Of a DNA stretch of 34,689 nt, positions 7,802-16,652 are shown one piece after another. Origin of the DNA: an uncultured Mollicutes bacterium (GTDB lineage Bacteria > Bacillota_I > Bacilli_A > RFN20 > CAG-826); contig CALBGF010000152.1 in assembly GCA_937893635.1 (NCBI GenBank), positions 1 through 34,689 of the forward strand, in the 5' to 3' direction. The position numbers and the translations under genes were made by a program. The notes under the pieces are model-generated. The model searched no databases, was not told the origin of the DNA, and saw only the letters and a program-made list of their open reading frames with translations. Numbering within the stretch: the stretch's first letter is position 1; each line of letters opens with the position of its first letter.

Positions 7802-8521
7802 TTATAATTCTTCAACAAAAGATACATAATCCAATGTAGATAAAGCAATAATAATATCTTTATGATGACGATATTTCTTTTTGACATCAGTTAAAGAAAT
7901 GCTATATACACTCAAACCAGAGCCGAAATAAGAATTATTTATTTCCATATCATCAATTCTTAAATTTAATTGTCTAATTGTAAAAATAAAGTCTTGCAAT
8001 TTAGATTTATCTTTTAATTCTAGATGTATTTCAAAATGATTTGATTTATCTTTTAAGAATAATTCAAGTGATGGTAAAACAGCTAGAATAAGAATTAATA
8101 CAACTGCCAAAATTAATGCTACTAAATAAAAACCTAGTCCTATTACAAGTCCAAGTATTTCACAAAGCCATAGTCCTGCTGAAGTTGTTAATCCTTTTAT
8201 TTGCTTTTTAGATGAAAATAATATGGAATTGCCACTAATAATGACTGTACCAATAATTGCTGCAGTAGAAAACAAATATAGTTTATAGTTTTCATCAATT
8301 AATGCTGAATCAATAATAGCGGACACCGCTCCCATTAGAGTAACAAGAATAAATGTTCTTAATCCTGCAGAATGCCTTTTACTAGATCTTTCACATCCTA
8401 TTATTGCTCCGATAATCACTGCAACTAAGATACGAAAAATAATAGAAAACACATTAATCTCAATAGACCAATTACCCATTAATTTTGCAAGTGGGTCAAT
8501 AAATTTTACTAAAAAATTCAT
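7802..8521 (-). CDS. MgtC/SapB-family membrane protein
   Basis: This 239-residue protein has about five hydrophobic segments in its first 150 residues and a soluble C-terminal domain (about 155-239). The conserved MgtC signature is clear: a helix ending in IIGAIIGCERSSKRHSAG, then LRTFILVTLMGAV. MgtC proteins modulate magnesium homeostasis and membrane potential, and in some species restrain the F-type ATPase; the C-terminal part looks like the ACT-like domain of family members. It starts 13 nt after the antiporter stop with an AGGAGG site, so it belongs to that operon. Coupling with a cation/proton antiporter suggests a membrane-potential or ion-stress role, which is inference. Confidence 0.85.
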   Translation of the reverse strand: MNFLVKFIDPLAKLMGNWSIEINVFSIIFRILVAVIIGAIIGCERSSKRHSAGLRTFILVTLMGAVSAIIDSALIDENYKLYLFSTAAIIGTVIISGNSILFSSKKQIKGLTTSAGLWLCEILGLVIGLGFYLVALILAVVLILILAVLPSLELFLKDKSNHFEIHLELKDKSKLQDFIFTIRQLNLRIDDMEINNSYFGSGLSVYSISLTDVKKKYRHHKDIIIALSTLDYVSFVEEL

Positions 8522-8534
8522 AAATTTTTACCTC

Positions 8535-9989
8535 CTAACGCTTATTTATGAATCGGCGATAATTGTTGTTATCAGCCGTATAAAACAATTCTTCTGATGC
8601 TTCGACAAATGCTTTTTCTTCTTCAGACATTTCATTTTGTGCATGTTCTGGAAGAGAAGATTGAATTTCTTTTATTTGTTTAATTAAATCATCAATTTTG
8701 TTTTTGGCTTCAAGATGTTCTTTATTTTCTTGAGGCTGTTCTGTAACTATGATGTTTTTATTATTAGGGTCGTAAGATTTTGATAAGAATAAAGATAATT
8801 TTGCACAAGCAGGTCCAATTAATTCGTACAATACACTTGAGGCTAATATTATAGTTTCAAGCGCGGCACCAACTTCTCCGCCAATTGTTCTAGCACCCAT
8901 TGCCGCTAATCCAATAGCGACACCCGCCTGCGGAATAAGTGCCAATCCCAAATAATTACGAACTTTCTTATCTTTTTTAACAATTAAGGATCCCAAATAA
9001 GCTCCGCCATATTTACCAATGATACGTACAAAGAAATAAACGACACCAATAACAATAATTGGAACACTACCAATCGCTGATGACGAAACCAATGCTTTTA
9101 AATCAAATGATACACCTGACCTTACAAAGAATAATAATAAGATAGGTGGGGTAAAATAATTTAATTGTTTAAATAATTTATCATCATTTGTAATATTTAT
9201 GTAAATCGTAGACATACACATACATCCTAGTAAAGGTGAAACATCAACTAGAGAACATAAGCCACAATATGTAAATAATAAAGCAATAGATATAATTAGG
9301 CGATTATCTTTAGAACGTTTCTTTGGCATTAATAATTTCATTAAAAATCCAAATATTCCTCCGATAACTAATGCGGCTAGGTTAATCAAAATTGGTTTAA
9401 CAACACTTATGAAACTAAATGACCCAGCAATAGAAGCCATTGCAATAGAAATTGCCACGCTATAAGCAATTAAACCAACAACATCATCTAAAGCTACAAC
9501 TTGAAGTAAAGTATCAACAAAATCACCTTTGGAATTAGTTTGTCTAATTGTCATCATAGTAGAAGCAGGTGCTGTTGCGGCGGCTAAAGCTCCTAATACA
9601 ATAGAAAAAGGTAAAGCTAAATGCATAATAAAGTAAGATACAATGAATACCAATATTGAGGCTAGTAGCGCTTCAAAAACAGTTATAATTACTACTTTCC
9701 CACCATTCTTTTTTAAAGTATCAAAGCGAAAAAACTCACCAGTACTAAAAGCAATAAATGCTAAAGATACATCGGCAAGAAAACTTGTATTTGTTACAAA
9801 ATTTGTAGGAATAAGATTTAAACAATATGGCCCTATCAATATCCCGGCCACAATATAAGCTGTAACATTTGGTAATTTTATTAATTTGGTTAAACGTGTT
9901 AATAAAAAACCAGCAAATAGCATGATAGCAATTGATATAATCGTGATGCTAACAGGTGAAGTAATACCTAATTTATCATAAATAGTCAT
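8535..9989 (-). CDS. CPA2-family cation/proton antiporter (Kef/NapA-like)
   Basis: This 484-residue protein has about 12 hydrophobic segments in residues 15-400 and a soluble, charged tail (about 405-484) rich in Glu and Lys that may form a short coiled coil. Recognisable CPA2 features are the N-terminal LTKLIKLPNVTAYIVAGIL and ILIGPY, the helix-break region APASTMMTIRQT, and ALDDVVGLIAYS with the paired Asp of the ion site. The family exchanges Na+ or K+ for H+. It lacks the TrkA-N (RCK) domain of KefB/KefC, so it is closer to NapA-type transporters. Its ATG overlaps the end of the upstream small membrane protein by 14 nt, and MgtC follows, so the three are one transcription unit diverging from a LysR regulator. 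Confidence 0.87.
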   Translation of the reverse strand: MTIYDKLGITSPVSITIISIAIMLFAGFLLTRLTKLIKLPNVTAYIVAGILIGPYCLNLIPTNFVTNTSFLADVSLAFIAFSTGEFFRFDTLKKNGGKVVIITVFEALLASILVFIVSYFIMHLALPFSIVLGALAAATAPASTMMTIRQTNSKGDFVDTLLQVVALDDVVGLIAYSVAISIAMASIAGSFSFISVVKPILINLAALVIGGIFGFLMKLLMPKKRSKDNRLIISIALLFTYCGLCSLVDVSPLLGCMCMSTIYINITNDDKLFKQLNYFTPPILLLFFVRSGVSFDLKALVSSSAIGSVPIIVIGVVYFFVRIIGKYGGAYLGSLIVKKDKKVRNYLGLALIPQAGVAIGLAAMGARTIGGEVGAALETIILASSVLYELIGPACAKLSLFLSKSYDPNNKNIIVTEQPQENKEHLEAKNKIDDLIKQIKEIQSSLPEHAQNEMSEEEKAFVEASEELFYTADNNNYRRFINKR

Positions 9990-10440
9990 AATGTACCTCC
10001 TTATTAAACGCTAATATGTTTTCATAAATTGCAAGAAACACTAAACTAACCGACCAATAAAAATTGAAAAAATAAGTTATTAGTAAGAATAAAATAGCAA
10101 CAGACTTAGAGATTGATAATTTATTAAGCAAGTCGAATTTTTTTAAACACAAAACAAAACTGATAGAATTTAATGAAAGTATTAAAAATGCACTTTTTAA
10201 AAAATGATTTCCAATATCGATACCAACTAATATAAGAACTAAAAGAAGTAGTAGTGATATATTAGATATTATTAATCCAGTAAGGCCAAATTCTTTATAA
10301 CTGATACCAAGTATTTCTTCATAATCTATATATTTTGTAGAAATTCCGATTTTTTTGCATAAAAGTTCGTTACTTCTTAATCCATAATGCCAAAAATTGT
10401 ACTTTAGCAAGGTAAGTTGAAAGACTTTGAAATTTAACAT
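9976..10440 (-). CDS. Small integral membrane protein of unknown function, first gene of the antiporter operon
   Basis: I do not recognise this 154-residue protein. It has a short soluble N-terminus (about 1-50), then about three to four hydrophobic segments, such as LIISNISLLLLLVLILVGI and KSVAILFLLITYFFNFYW. Its N-terminal region ends in EEILGISYKEFGLTG. It starts with an AAAGGAG site and ends in TGA overlapping the antiporter start, so it is translationally coupled to that gene. That position suggests an accessory subunit or a regulator of the antiporter, but nothing in the sequence shows this directly. Confidence 0.6.
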   Translation of the reverse strand: MLNFKVFQLTLLKYNFWHYGLRSNELLCKKIGISTKYIDYEEILGISYKEFGLTGLIISNISLLLLLVLILVGIDIGNHFLKSAFLILSLNSISFVLCLKKFDLLNKLSISKSVAILFLLITYFFNFYWSVSLVFLAIYENILAFNKEVHYDYL

Positions 10441-10462
10441 ATCGTTTTCTCCTTTCTTTTTA

Positions 10463-10475
10463 GTTGATTATCAAC
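10463..10475. promoter_or_regulatory. 13-bp palindrome, possible LysR operator
   Basis: GTTGA-TTA-TCAAC lies in the 124-bp divergent spacer between the antiporter operon and the LysR gene, 23 nt from the minus-strand start. LysR regulators often bind short interrupted palindromes in such spacers. The T-N11-A core is not clearly met, so the assignment is positional. Confidence 0.4.
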
Positions 10476-10564
10476 GCCTCATACTATATACTTAATTTTA
10501 GATAAAGAAAAATTATTTATTTGTCATAAACGATAAAAAATATTTATAGTTAGGAGAAAAAAAT

Positions 10565-11464
10565 ATGATTGATAATAAATTACTTACATTAATAACTTTG
10601 GCTGAAACCAAGAATTTTACACGTGCCGCGAATGAACTAATGATGACGCAACCTGCTGTGAGCCATCACATTCAACAATTAGAAGAAGAATTTGATACAA
10701 AGCTAGTAATTCGCAAGAAAAACGAAGTTTTACTTACTGAAGAAGGCAAAATTGTTGCGGAATATTCTAAAAAAATTATATCACTTTATGACAAAATTAA
10801 AGTAGAAATTAAAGATATAAAGAAAAGTACAACAAACTTAAGAATAGGTATTACCCATACTTCAGAGAGTAATTTTATGATGGTTGTTTTAGCAAAATGT
10901 AGTAACGAAATCAATAACTTAAATATAACAGTTATTACTGATACTATAAAAAATCTTTATAATAAACTTGATAATTTTGAAATTGATTTAGCGATTATTG
11001 AAGAAAAAGCTAATCCTTTAAAATATAAATCATTGTTACTTGATACAGACTATCTAGTATGTGTATTAGCAAAAGATAATCGCTTGTCAAAGAAAGCAGT
11101 TGTTACTCTTGCGGACTTAAAAAAAGAAAAGATGATTTTAAGATTGCCTGATTCTGCTACTAGAATACTTTTTGATTCAACTTTGATATCTATGAATGAG
11201 TCAGTAGATAATTTTAATGTTATTTTAGAAGTTGATAACATTGCCACCATTAAAGATTTAGTAAGAAAAAATCTTGGTGTATCTATTCTTCCTAGAAGCG
11301 CTTGCTTAGATGAAATAAAAAAAGATAAGTTACGTGCTTTACCAATTGAAAATTTAAGTATGGTACGTGAAACTAACATTATATATAATGATTATTTTTC
11401 GCAACATAATATTCTTCAAGTAATTTATAAAATATATCAAGAGACAGTAAAAAATTTAATGTAA
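10565..11464 (+). CDS. LysR-family transcriptional regulator
   Basis: This 299-residue protein is of normal length for the family. The N-terminal winged helix-turn-helix (2-60) is typical: LAETKNFTRAANELMMTQPA, then VSHHIQQLEEEF and VLLTEEGK. A linker helix follows (about 60-88), then the two-lobed effector-binding domain (about 90-299). The start has TTAGGAG 8 nt upstream. It is transcribed away from the antiporter-MgtC operon, the classic arrangement for a LysR protein that controls its divergent neighbour and itself. The effector is not deducible. A terminator-like stem occurs about 155 nt downstream. Confidence 0.9.
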   Translation: MIDNKLLTLITLAETKNFTRAANELMMTQPAVSHHIQQLEEEFDTKLVIRKKNEVLLTEEGKIVAEYSKKIISLYDKIKVEIKDIKKSTTNLRIGITHTSESNFMMVVLAKCSNEINNLNITVITDTIKNLYNKLDNFEIDLAIIEEKANPLKYKSLLLDTDYLVCVLAKDNRLSKKAVVTLADLKKEKMILRLPDSATRILFDSTLISMNESVDNFNVILEVDNIATIKDLVRKNLGVSILPRSACLDEIKKDKLRALPIENLSMVRETNIIYNDYFSQHNILQVIYKIYQETVKNLM

Positions 11465-11867
11465 ATATAACGTATGTTAATATATAAATATTTATAATAA
11501 AATTTATAAATAAAATAGCTATAAATTAATAACAAAAATAATAACAATTTTTAGATAAATTTTAACCTTAAAATATTTGCTACTTTTTTACCAAAAAAAC
11601 ACATCAAAAAATGGTAACAAAAAATTGCTTAAAAAACACTAAAAAAATTTAAGCAATTTTTCAAATGTAAAAAAGTAACTAAAACACCGATACAATCAAT
11701 TAATTAGTGGTTTTTTTAAATTTCAAAATTTAGTTCAAAAAACACTTTGAAAAAAAATATTAAAAAAAGTGTTGATTTTTTGATTCGTTTTTTGTATATT
11801 TTTTGTCGTGAAAAAAACTATCAAAAAATAGCGCAAAATTTCATAGAAAGTTTTAGAGGTAAATCAA
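11465..11867 (+). promoter_or_regulatory. AT-rich structured leader upstream of potA
   Basis: This 403-nt gene-free stretch is dominated by A- and T-runs and holds several inverted repeats. TTACCA/TGGTAA (11588-11593/11612-11617) is the first, followed by the 14-bp stem listed separately. AACACTTT/AAAGTGTT (11741-11748/11766-11773) is followed by two T6 runs, and CTAT/ATAG lies near 11818-11831. The second half probably contains the potA promoter and an untranslated leader whose hairpins with T-runs could act as attenuators. No known riboswitch was recognised and no open frame of note is present. Confidence 0.45.
11620..11661 (+). terminator. 14-bp inverted repeat, likely terminator of the LysR gene
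   Basis: AAAAATTGCTTAAA (11620-11633) and TTTAAGCAATTTTT (11648-11661) pair perfectly around a 14-nt loop. The A-run on the left and T-run on the right allow termination on either strand. It is the most stable structure between the LysR gene and potA. Confidence 0.6.
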
Positions 11868-13361
11868 ATGGAGGATAATGTAATTATTCGCTTAAAAGAC
11901 GTATGTAAAAAGTTTGGTAATACATACGCAGTCGAAAACTTTAATCTTTATGTTAATAAAGGTGAGTTTGTGACTTTCCTTGGACCATCTGGATGTGGTA
12001 AAACTACAACATTACGTATGATCGCAGGATTTGAACTTCCAACATCAGGTAGTATTACACTTAATGGTCAAGACATTACTTTGATTTCGCCACATAAGCG
12101 TCCCGTAAATACCGTATTCCAAAGATACGCTTTATTTCAACACTTAGACGTTTATGATAACATTGCTTTTGGATTAAAATTAAAACGTATTAAAGATCCA
12201 AAAACAGGAAAAGAAAGAAAATTAACTGCTAAAGAAATTGATGACAAAGTATTAAATGCTTTGAAGATCGTTGATTTAGAAGAATATGAAGATCGCGATG
12301 TTACAACTTTAAGTGGTGGACAACAACAACGTGTAGCGATTGCTCGCGCTATTGTAAATGAGCCAGAAATCTTACTTTTAGATGAACCACTAGGCGCTTT
12401 GGACTTGAAAATGCGTAAAGATATGCAACTTGAATTAAAACAAATGCATAAAAAATTAGGTATTACATTTATTTATGTTACCCATGACCAAGAAGAAGCT
12501 TTAACAATGTCTGATATCATTGTTGTTATGAAAGATGGTCAAATTCAACAAATTGGTACACCAACCGATATTTATAATGAACCAAAGAATGCCTTTGTAG
12601 CGGACTTTATTGGTGAGTCAAACATTTATAACGCTACTTATCGTGGTGATAAGAAAGTTCGTTTCTTAAACCACTTATTTGATTGCGTTGATGAAGGATT
12701 TGGCGTAAATGAGAAAGTTGATGTTGTAGTTAGACCGGAAGATATCGAACTTGGTGAAGTTGGTAAAGGTATGGTCGATGGAAAAATTGTTGATAAAATC
12801 TTTAAAGGTATCCATTACCAATATGTATTTATGGTTGGAAAGAACGAAGTCTTAATTCAAGATACTCGTGATTTACCAAGCAATGTTGAAGCAAGTATTT
12901 CAATTAAGCCAGATATGATTCATATTATGAAAAAAGATTTAAGTTCCAATGTTTATCAAGATGCTTATATTGATAATAAAAATCGTGTTGTTATTGCCGA
13001 TACACCATTTGAATGCAATGTTACACAATTATTACCAAATTCACATATCGATGATGATGGTTATTTAGTTGATGAAAAAGGACGTAGATATGATTTAAAT
13101 GATGCTGATGTGGTAGCAACTGTAAACTTAAACGATGTACAAATTTGTGAAAATGAGGAAGATGGTATGGTTCCAGGTAGCATTGTTTCTGTTTTATATA
13201 AAGGTGACCATTATCAAGTAACAGTTCGTACTAAAGATGAAGAAGATTTCGTAGTAGAAACAGAATACACTTACAACGAAACAGATCGTGTATCTATTAA
13301 TATTGCTAGTGATAAAATTCAATTAAAGATCAAGGGAGACATTAGCAAATATGAAATTTAG
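11868..13361 (+). CDS. potA: Spermidine/putrescine-type ABC transporter ATPase, enlarged PotA
   Basis: This 497-residue cytoplasmic ATPase has Walker A GPSGCGKTT, signature LSGGQQQR, Walker B ILLLDEPLGALD and the switch VTHDQEEA. It is about 120 residues longer than E. coli PotA (378). One reason is an insertion in the helical region after NIAFGLKLKRIKDPKTGKER, also known from Mollicute PotA. The other is the C-terminus, which seems to contain two TOBE-like units. The first begins VVVRPEDIEL, about residues 285-360, and contains KGIHYQYVF. The second, about 411-495, contains YKGDHYQVTV. ATP hydrolysis by this subunit drives PotBC. The gene overlaps potB by 11 nt and is the first of potABCD; a strong structured leader lies upstream. 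Polyamine specificity is inferred from the operon as a whole. Confidence 0.9.
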   Translation: MEDNVIIRLKDVCKKFGNTYAVENFNLYVNKGEFVTFLGPSGCGKTTTLRMIAGFELPTSGSITLNGQDITLISPHKRPVNTVFQRYALFQHLDVYDNIAFGLKLKRIKDPKTGKERKLTAKEIDDKVLNALKIVDLEEYEDRDVTTLSGGQQQRVAIARAIVNEPEILLLDEPLGALDLKMRKDMQLELKQMHKKLGITFIYVTHDQEEALTMSDIIVVMKDGQIQQIGTPTDIYNEPKNAFVADFIGESNIYNATYRGDKKVRFLNHLFDCVDEGFGVNEKVDVVVRPEDIELGEVGKGMVDGKIVDKIFKGIHYQYVFMVGKNEVLIQDTRDLPSNVEASISIKPDMIHIMKKDLSSNVYQDAYIDNKNRVVIADTPFECNVTQLLPNSHIDDDGYLVDEKGRRYDLNDADVVATVNLNDVQICENEEDGMVPGSIVSVLYKGDHYQVTVRTKDEEDFVVETEYTYNETDRVSINIASDKIQLKIKGDISKYEI

Positions 13362-14148
13362 ATTCCAAAGAAAGTATTTAGCAATACCTTATATTCTATT
13401 CTTTCTATTCTTCATCATTGTTCCAGTATTTTTAATTGTTTTCTATGCTTTTACTGATAAAGTTACAGGAACTTTCTCTTTTTCAAACTTAGTTAAGTTT
13501 TTTAGTGATAATACAAATGTTAATGTATTAATTATTTCATTAACTTATGGACTAATAAATACAATTTTGTGTTTATTAATTGGTTATCCGGTTGCTTATT
13601 TTTTAGCAGACCGTAAAATTAATAAATCAGCGGTGTTAGTTACTTTATTTATTATGCCAATGTGGATTAACTTTGTTATCCGTACTGGCGCAACTCGTGA
13701 TTTATTAACTTGGATTGGATTATCGGGAGGCTCATACCCAGAAGCCGCCACAATTATTGGTCTAGTATATAACTATTTACCTTTTACAATTTTACCTTTA
13801 TACACTACTATGCTTAAGATGGATCGTAACCAAATTGAGGCAAGTAGAGATTTAGGTGCAACTCCAGTTCAAACATTTGTAAAGGTTATCATTCCAATGA
13901 CAATGCCAGGAATTGTTTCGGCCGCAACAATGGTATTTATGCCAACAATATCTTCTTATGTTATTTCTGATATTCTATCAGAATATAATGTTGTCTTATT
14001 TGGTAGCTATATTGATTTATATTTCAATCAAAACGATTGGTATTTCGGATCATTCATGGCTTTAATTATGTTATTACTTATCGCTATAAGCGTGGTAGTT
14101 TCTCGTAAGTTTTCTAAAGATAACGAGGGGAAGGAGTCAATATGGTAA
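13351..14148 (+). CDS. potB: Polyamine-type ABC transporter permease PotB
   Basis: This 265-residue membrane protein has six hydrophobic segments, normal for the family. The EAA loop that docks on the ATPase is clear: EASRDLGATPVQTFVKVIIP. Other PotB-like features are MPMWINFVIRTGA before the third segment and PTISSYVISDIL in the fifth. It starts 11 nt inside the end of potA, with AAGGGAGA upstream, and its own end overlaps potC by 7 nt, so translation is coupled through the operon. Confidence 0.9.
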   Translation: MKFRFQRKYLAIPYILFFLFFIIVPVFLIVFYAFTDKVTGTFSFSNLVKFFSDNTNVNVLIISLTYGLINTILCLLIGYPVAYFLADRKINKSAVLVTLFIMPMWINFVIRTGATRDLLTWIGLSGGSYPEAATIIGLVYNYLPFTILPLYTTMLKMDRNQIEASRDLGATPVQTFVKVIIPMTMPGIVSAATMVFMPTISSYVISDILSEYNVVLFGSYIDLYFNQNDWYFGSFMALIMLLLIAISVVVSRKFSKDNEGKESIW

Positions 14149-14948
14149 AGAAAATATTAGCAAAAACTTATGTTTATTTAATTCTATTATTGATGTATCT
14201 TCCAATTTTACTTTTAGTTGTTTATTCATTCACTGTTTCTGATCAAGTTGGTATTTGGAATGGCTTTTCTTTCAAGTTATATAGTGACTTATTCAAAAAC
14301 AAAGAATTAATGAATGCGGTTGGTAACACATTTCTTATTGCTGTTACTAGCGCAGTTGTATCAACAATTCTTGGAACATTAGGCGCAATTGGCGTATTCT
14401 ATTCTTCTAAGAAAACAAGAAAAATTGTAGAAACAATGAACCAACTTCCAGTTGTAAATGCGGAAATTGTTATGGCTCTTTCTTTAGCGGTTTTAGCGGT
14501 TTCTCTTTCTTGGAAATTCTCATTCTTTACATTATTAATTGGTCACGTTGTGCTTACTATTGCTTTCGTTTATTTAAACGTTAAGCCTAGACTTGTCCAA
14601 ATGGATCCTAGTGCATATGAAGCGGCTTTGGATTTAGGTGCTAAGCCTCGCTATGCTTTATATAAAGTTGTTTTACCAGAAATATTACCTGGTATTATCT
14701 CAGGATTTATGATTGCTTTTACATTATCATTAGATGATTTTGTTATTACTCAATATTTAAAACAACCATCTTTTGAAACTATTTCAACTTATATTCAAAA
14801 GATTATTGCTAAGCACCCAATTCCACCTGAAGTGCGTGCTTTAACTACAATTATCTTCTTATTAGTGTTAGTGGTTGTTGTTGGTAATACTCTTTATAGC
14901 AATTATAAATCTAAAAAAGTTGTAAAAAGACGTCAAGGAGGATTTTAG
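14142..14948 (+). CDS. potC: Polyamine-type ABC transporter permease PotC
   Basis: This 268-residue six-segment permease carries the EAA loop EAALDLGAKPRYALYKVVLP and the PotC-typical FTLSLDDFVITQYL and MNQLPVVNAEIVMALSL. It pairs with PotB to form the membrane channel. The start is preceded by GGGGAAGGAG. The final coding bases contain the AGGAGG site for potD, which starts 3 nt after the stop. Unlike many Gram-positive systems, PotC and PotD are not fused here. Confidence 0.9.
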   Translation: MVKKILAKTYVYLILLLMYLPILLLVVYSFTVSDQVGIWNGFSFKLYSDLFKNKELMNAVGNTFLIAVTSAVVSTILGTLGAIGVFYSSKKTRKIVETMNQLPVVNAEIVMALSLAVLAVSLSWKFSFFTLLIGHVVLTIAFVYLNVKPRLVQMDPSAYEAALDLGAKPRYALYKVVLPEILPGIISGFMIAFTLSLDDFVITQYLKQPSFETISTYIQKIIAKHPIPPEVRALTTIIFLLVLVVVVGNTLYSNYKSKKVVKRRQGGF

Positions 14949-14951
14949 TAA

Positions 14952-16652
14952 ATGAAAAGTGTACTTTCTAAATTCTCATTACTAGTTTTATTTTCTTGTT
15001 TGTTAACAAGTAATGTTTCATTTCATAATGAAGAGTTTGTTAAACCAGTTAAACAAGTATTAAATGCTAAAAAAGATGACAATAATCTTGTCATTTATAA
15101 TTGCTCAGACTATATTGATGAATCTTTAATTGAAGAATTTGAAAGTGAATATAACTGTAAAGTTCATTATTATACTTATGATACTAATGAAACGATGTAT
15201 AACCAATTCACTTTACAACCAGAAGGCACATATGACTTAATTTGTACTTCAGATTATATGATTCAAAAAATGGTTAGAGAAGGATTAGTGGAACCATTAG
15301 ATATTACAACAGAAGTTCCTAATTATGATGAGTATGCCGCGACAGAAGTTCGTAATAAATTAAAATCCATGATGGCGGATGTTGATCAAGATGGTGTTAA
15401 AGAAGCAAGCTTAGACAATTACGCTGCGGGATATATGTGGGGAACATTAGGTATCATTTATGACGCTAATTGCAGTGAAACAATAAGAGAAGATGTTAAA
15501 TCTTGGGATGTATTTTGGGATTCAAATTATAAAAATTTAATTTCAATTAAAAATTCTATGCGTGATACATTCGTTGTTGGATTAATGCATGCATATAAAA
15601 ATCTTGCTAATAAAGAAAATCCAAGTGAAAATGAAAAGAAATTTTTAGAAGCAGTAGAAAGAGCAAAAACTGATGATTTAACAGAAACTATTCAAAATGT
15701 ATTTGACTTAGTTATTAATGAAGAAGATTATGCTCCAATTATTGATGTAGTTAAAAATGAAATCATCTCTTTAAAACAAAATATTTTTGGATTTGAAGTT
15801 GATTCTGGTAAAAATGATATTATTACTGGAAAAATTAAAATGAATTTAGCTTGGTCAGGTGATGCTGTTTATTCTATTGATCAAGCGATTGATTATCGTT
15901 CAAGCGGCGAATACAATACTGAACTTGAATATTACGTTCCTGAAGAAGGCGGAAATGTTTGGTATGATGGTTGGTTCTTGCCAAATAAGTCTAATCGTAG
16001 ACTTGCTACAGCATTTATCGATTTCTTATCTCGTCCAGAAAATGCTGCGCGTAATATGGATTATATTGGTTATACTTCATTTATTTCTGGATCTGATGTA
16101 TTTGATCAAGTTGTTTATAAATATGGGGTTCCAGAATATGATGCAGAAGCAAATTACTTTGGACCATACTTTGATGAAGATAGCGAAGAAATGGTTGACG
16201 GAAGTATTGTTGCTTATAATGGCAAATACTATATATGCATTGCTGAAGATAGCGAAGATTCGATTACTGGTGTACTTCCAACTGACACAAATGTATGGAA
16301 AGAATATACTGAGGAACTTGAATTAGAAGATTCATATGATTTGGGTTATATATTTGGAGACTATATGGAAGGAAGAAGCACTTCATTTTATCCATATAGC
16401 GAACGCAAGAATCAATTATTAACCCAATATCCAGATGCTGAAACATTAAAAAGATGTGCGGTAATGAATGATTTTGAATCAGTTAATGAAAAAGTTGTTA
16501 TTATGTGGGGACAAATTAGAGCCTACACATCAATGACTGTATATTATGTAATATTAGCGACTTTTGTGGGTGCAGTATTAGTATTTGCAGTAACAAAAAG
16601 TATCGTAAATTATAATTCAGTTCGCTCACGCCGTAAAAGAGCAAATAAGTAA
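14952..16652 (+). CDS. potD: Membrane-tethered polyamine-binding protein PotD with extra modules
   Basis: This 566-residue protein is much longer than E. coli PotD (348). It has an N-terminal signal segment (about 8-22; Cys16 lacks a good lipobox). The PotD-type binding fold follows, with NLVIYNCSDYIDESLIEEFE, YDLICTSDYMIQKM, AGYMWGTLGIIYD, MNLAWSGDAVYSI and GNVWYDGWFLPNKS. About residues 413-455 then form an inserted aromatic module, VDGSIVAYNGKYYICIAED followed by NVWKEY, whose pattern resembles CBM5/12-like domains. The PotD fold seems to resume after it (YPYSERKNQLLTQYP). A transmembrane segment at about 528-550 and a basic tail (RSRRKRANK) predict a C-terminal anchor. DVDQDGVKEA (about 144-153) resembles a calcium loop. 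So the binding protein is tied to the membrane by its C-terminus instead of by a lipid. Polyamine binding itself is inferred from the family. Confidence 0.87.
   Translation: MKSVLSKFSLLVLFSCLLTSNVSFHNEEFVKPVKQVLNAKKDDNNLVIYNCSDYIDESLIEEFESEYNCKVHYYTYDTNETMYNQFTLQPEGTYDLICTSDYMIQKMVREGLVEPLDITTEVPNYDEYAATEVRNKLKSMMADVDQDGVKEASLDNYAAGYMWGTLGIIYDANCSETIREDVKSWDVFWDSNYKNLISIKNSMRDTFVVGLMHAYKNLANKENPSENEKKFLEAVERAKTDDLTETIQNVFDLVINEEDYAPIIDVVKNEIISLKQNIFGFEVDSGKNDIITGKIKMNLAWSGDAVYSIDQAIDYRSSGEYNTELEYYVPEEGGNVWYDGWFLPNKSNRRLATAFIDFLSRPENAARNMDYIGYTSFISGSDVFDQVVYKYGVPEYDAEANYFGPYFDEDSEEMVDGSIVAYNGKYYICIAEDSEDSITGVLPTDTNVWKEYTEELELEDSYDLGYIFGDYMEGRSTSFYPYSERKNQLLTQYPDAETLKRCAVMNDFESVNEKVVIMWGQIRAYTSMTVYYVILATFVGAVLVFAVTKSIVNYNSVRSRRKRANK

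Noticed and set aside
2..10440. Mycoplasma-type code (UGA as tryptophan)
   Set aside because: Three genes end in TGA at natural positions (one overlapping the next start, one inside a terminator stem), and all tryptophans are TGG.
15859..16326. 155-codon plus-strand frame within potD
   Set aside because: It is a shifted-frame shadow of potD, with no ribosome site, and potD itself has clear conserved motifs in this region.
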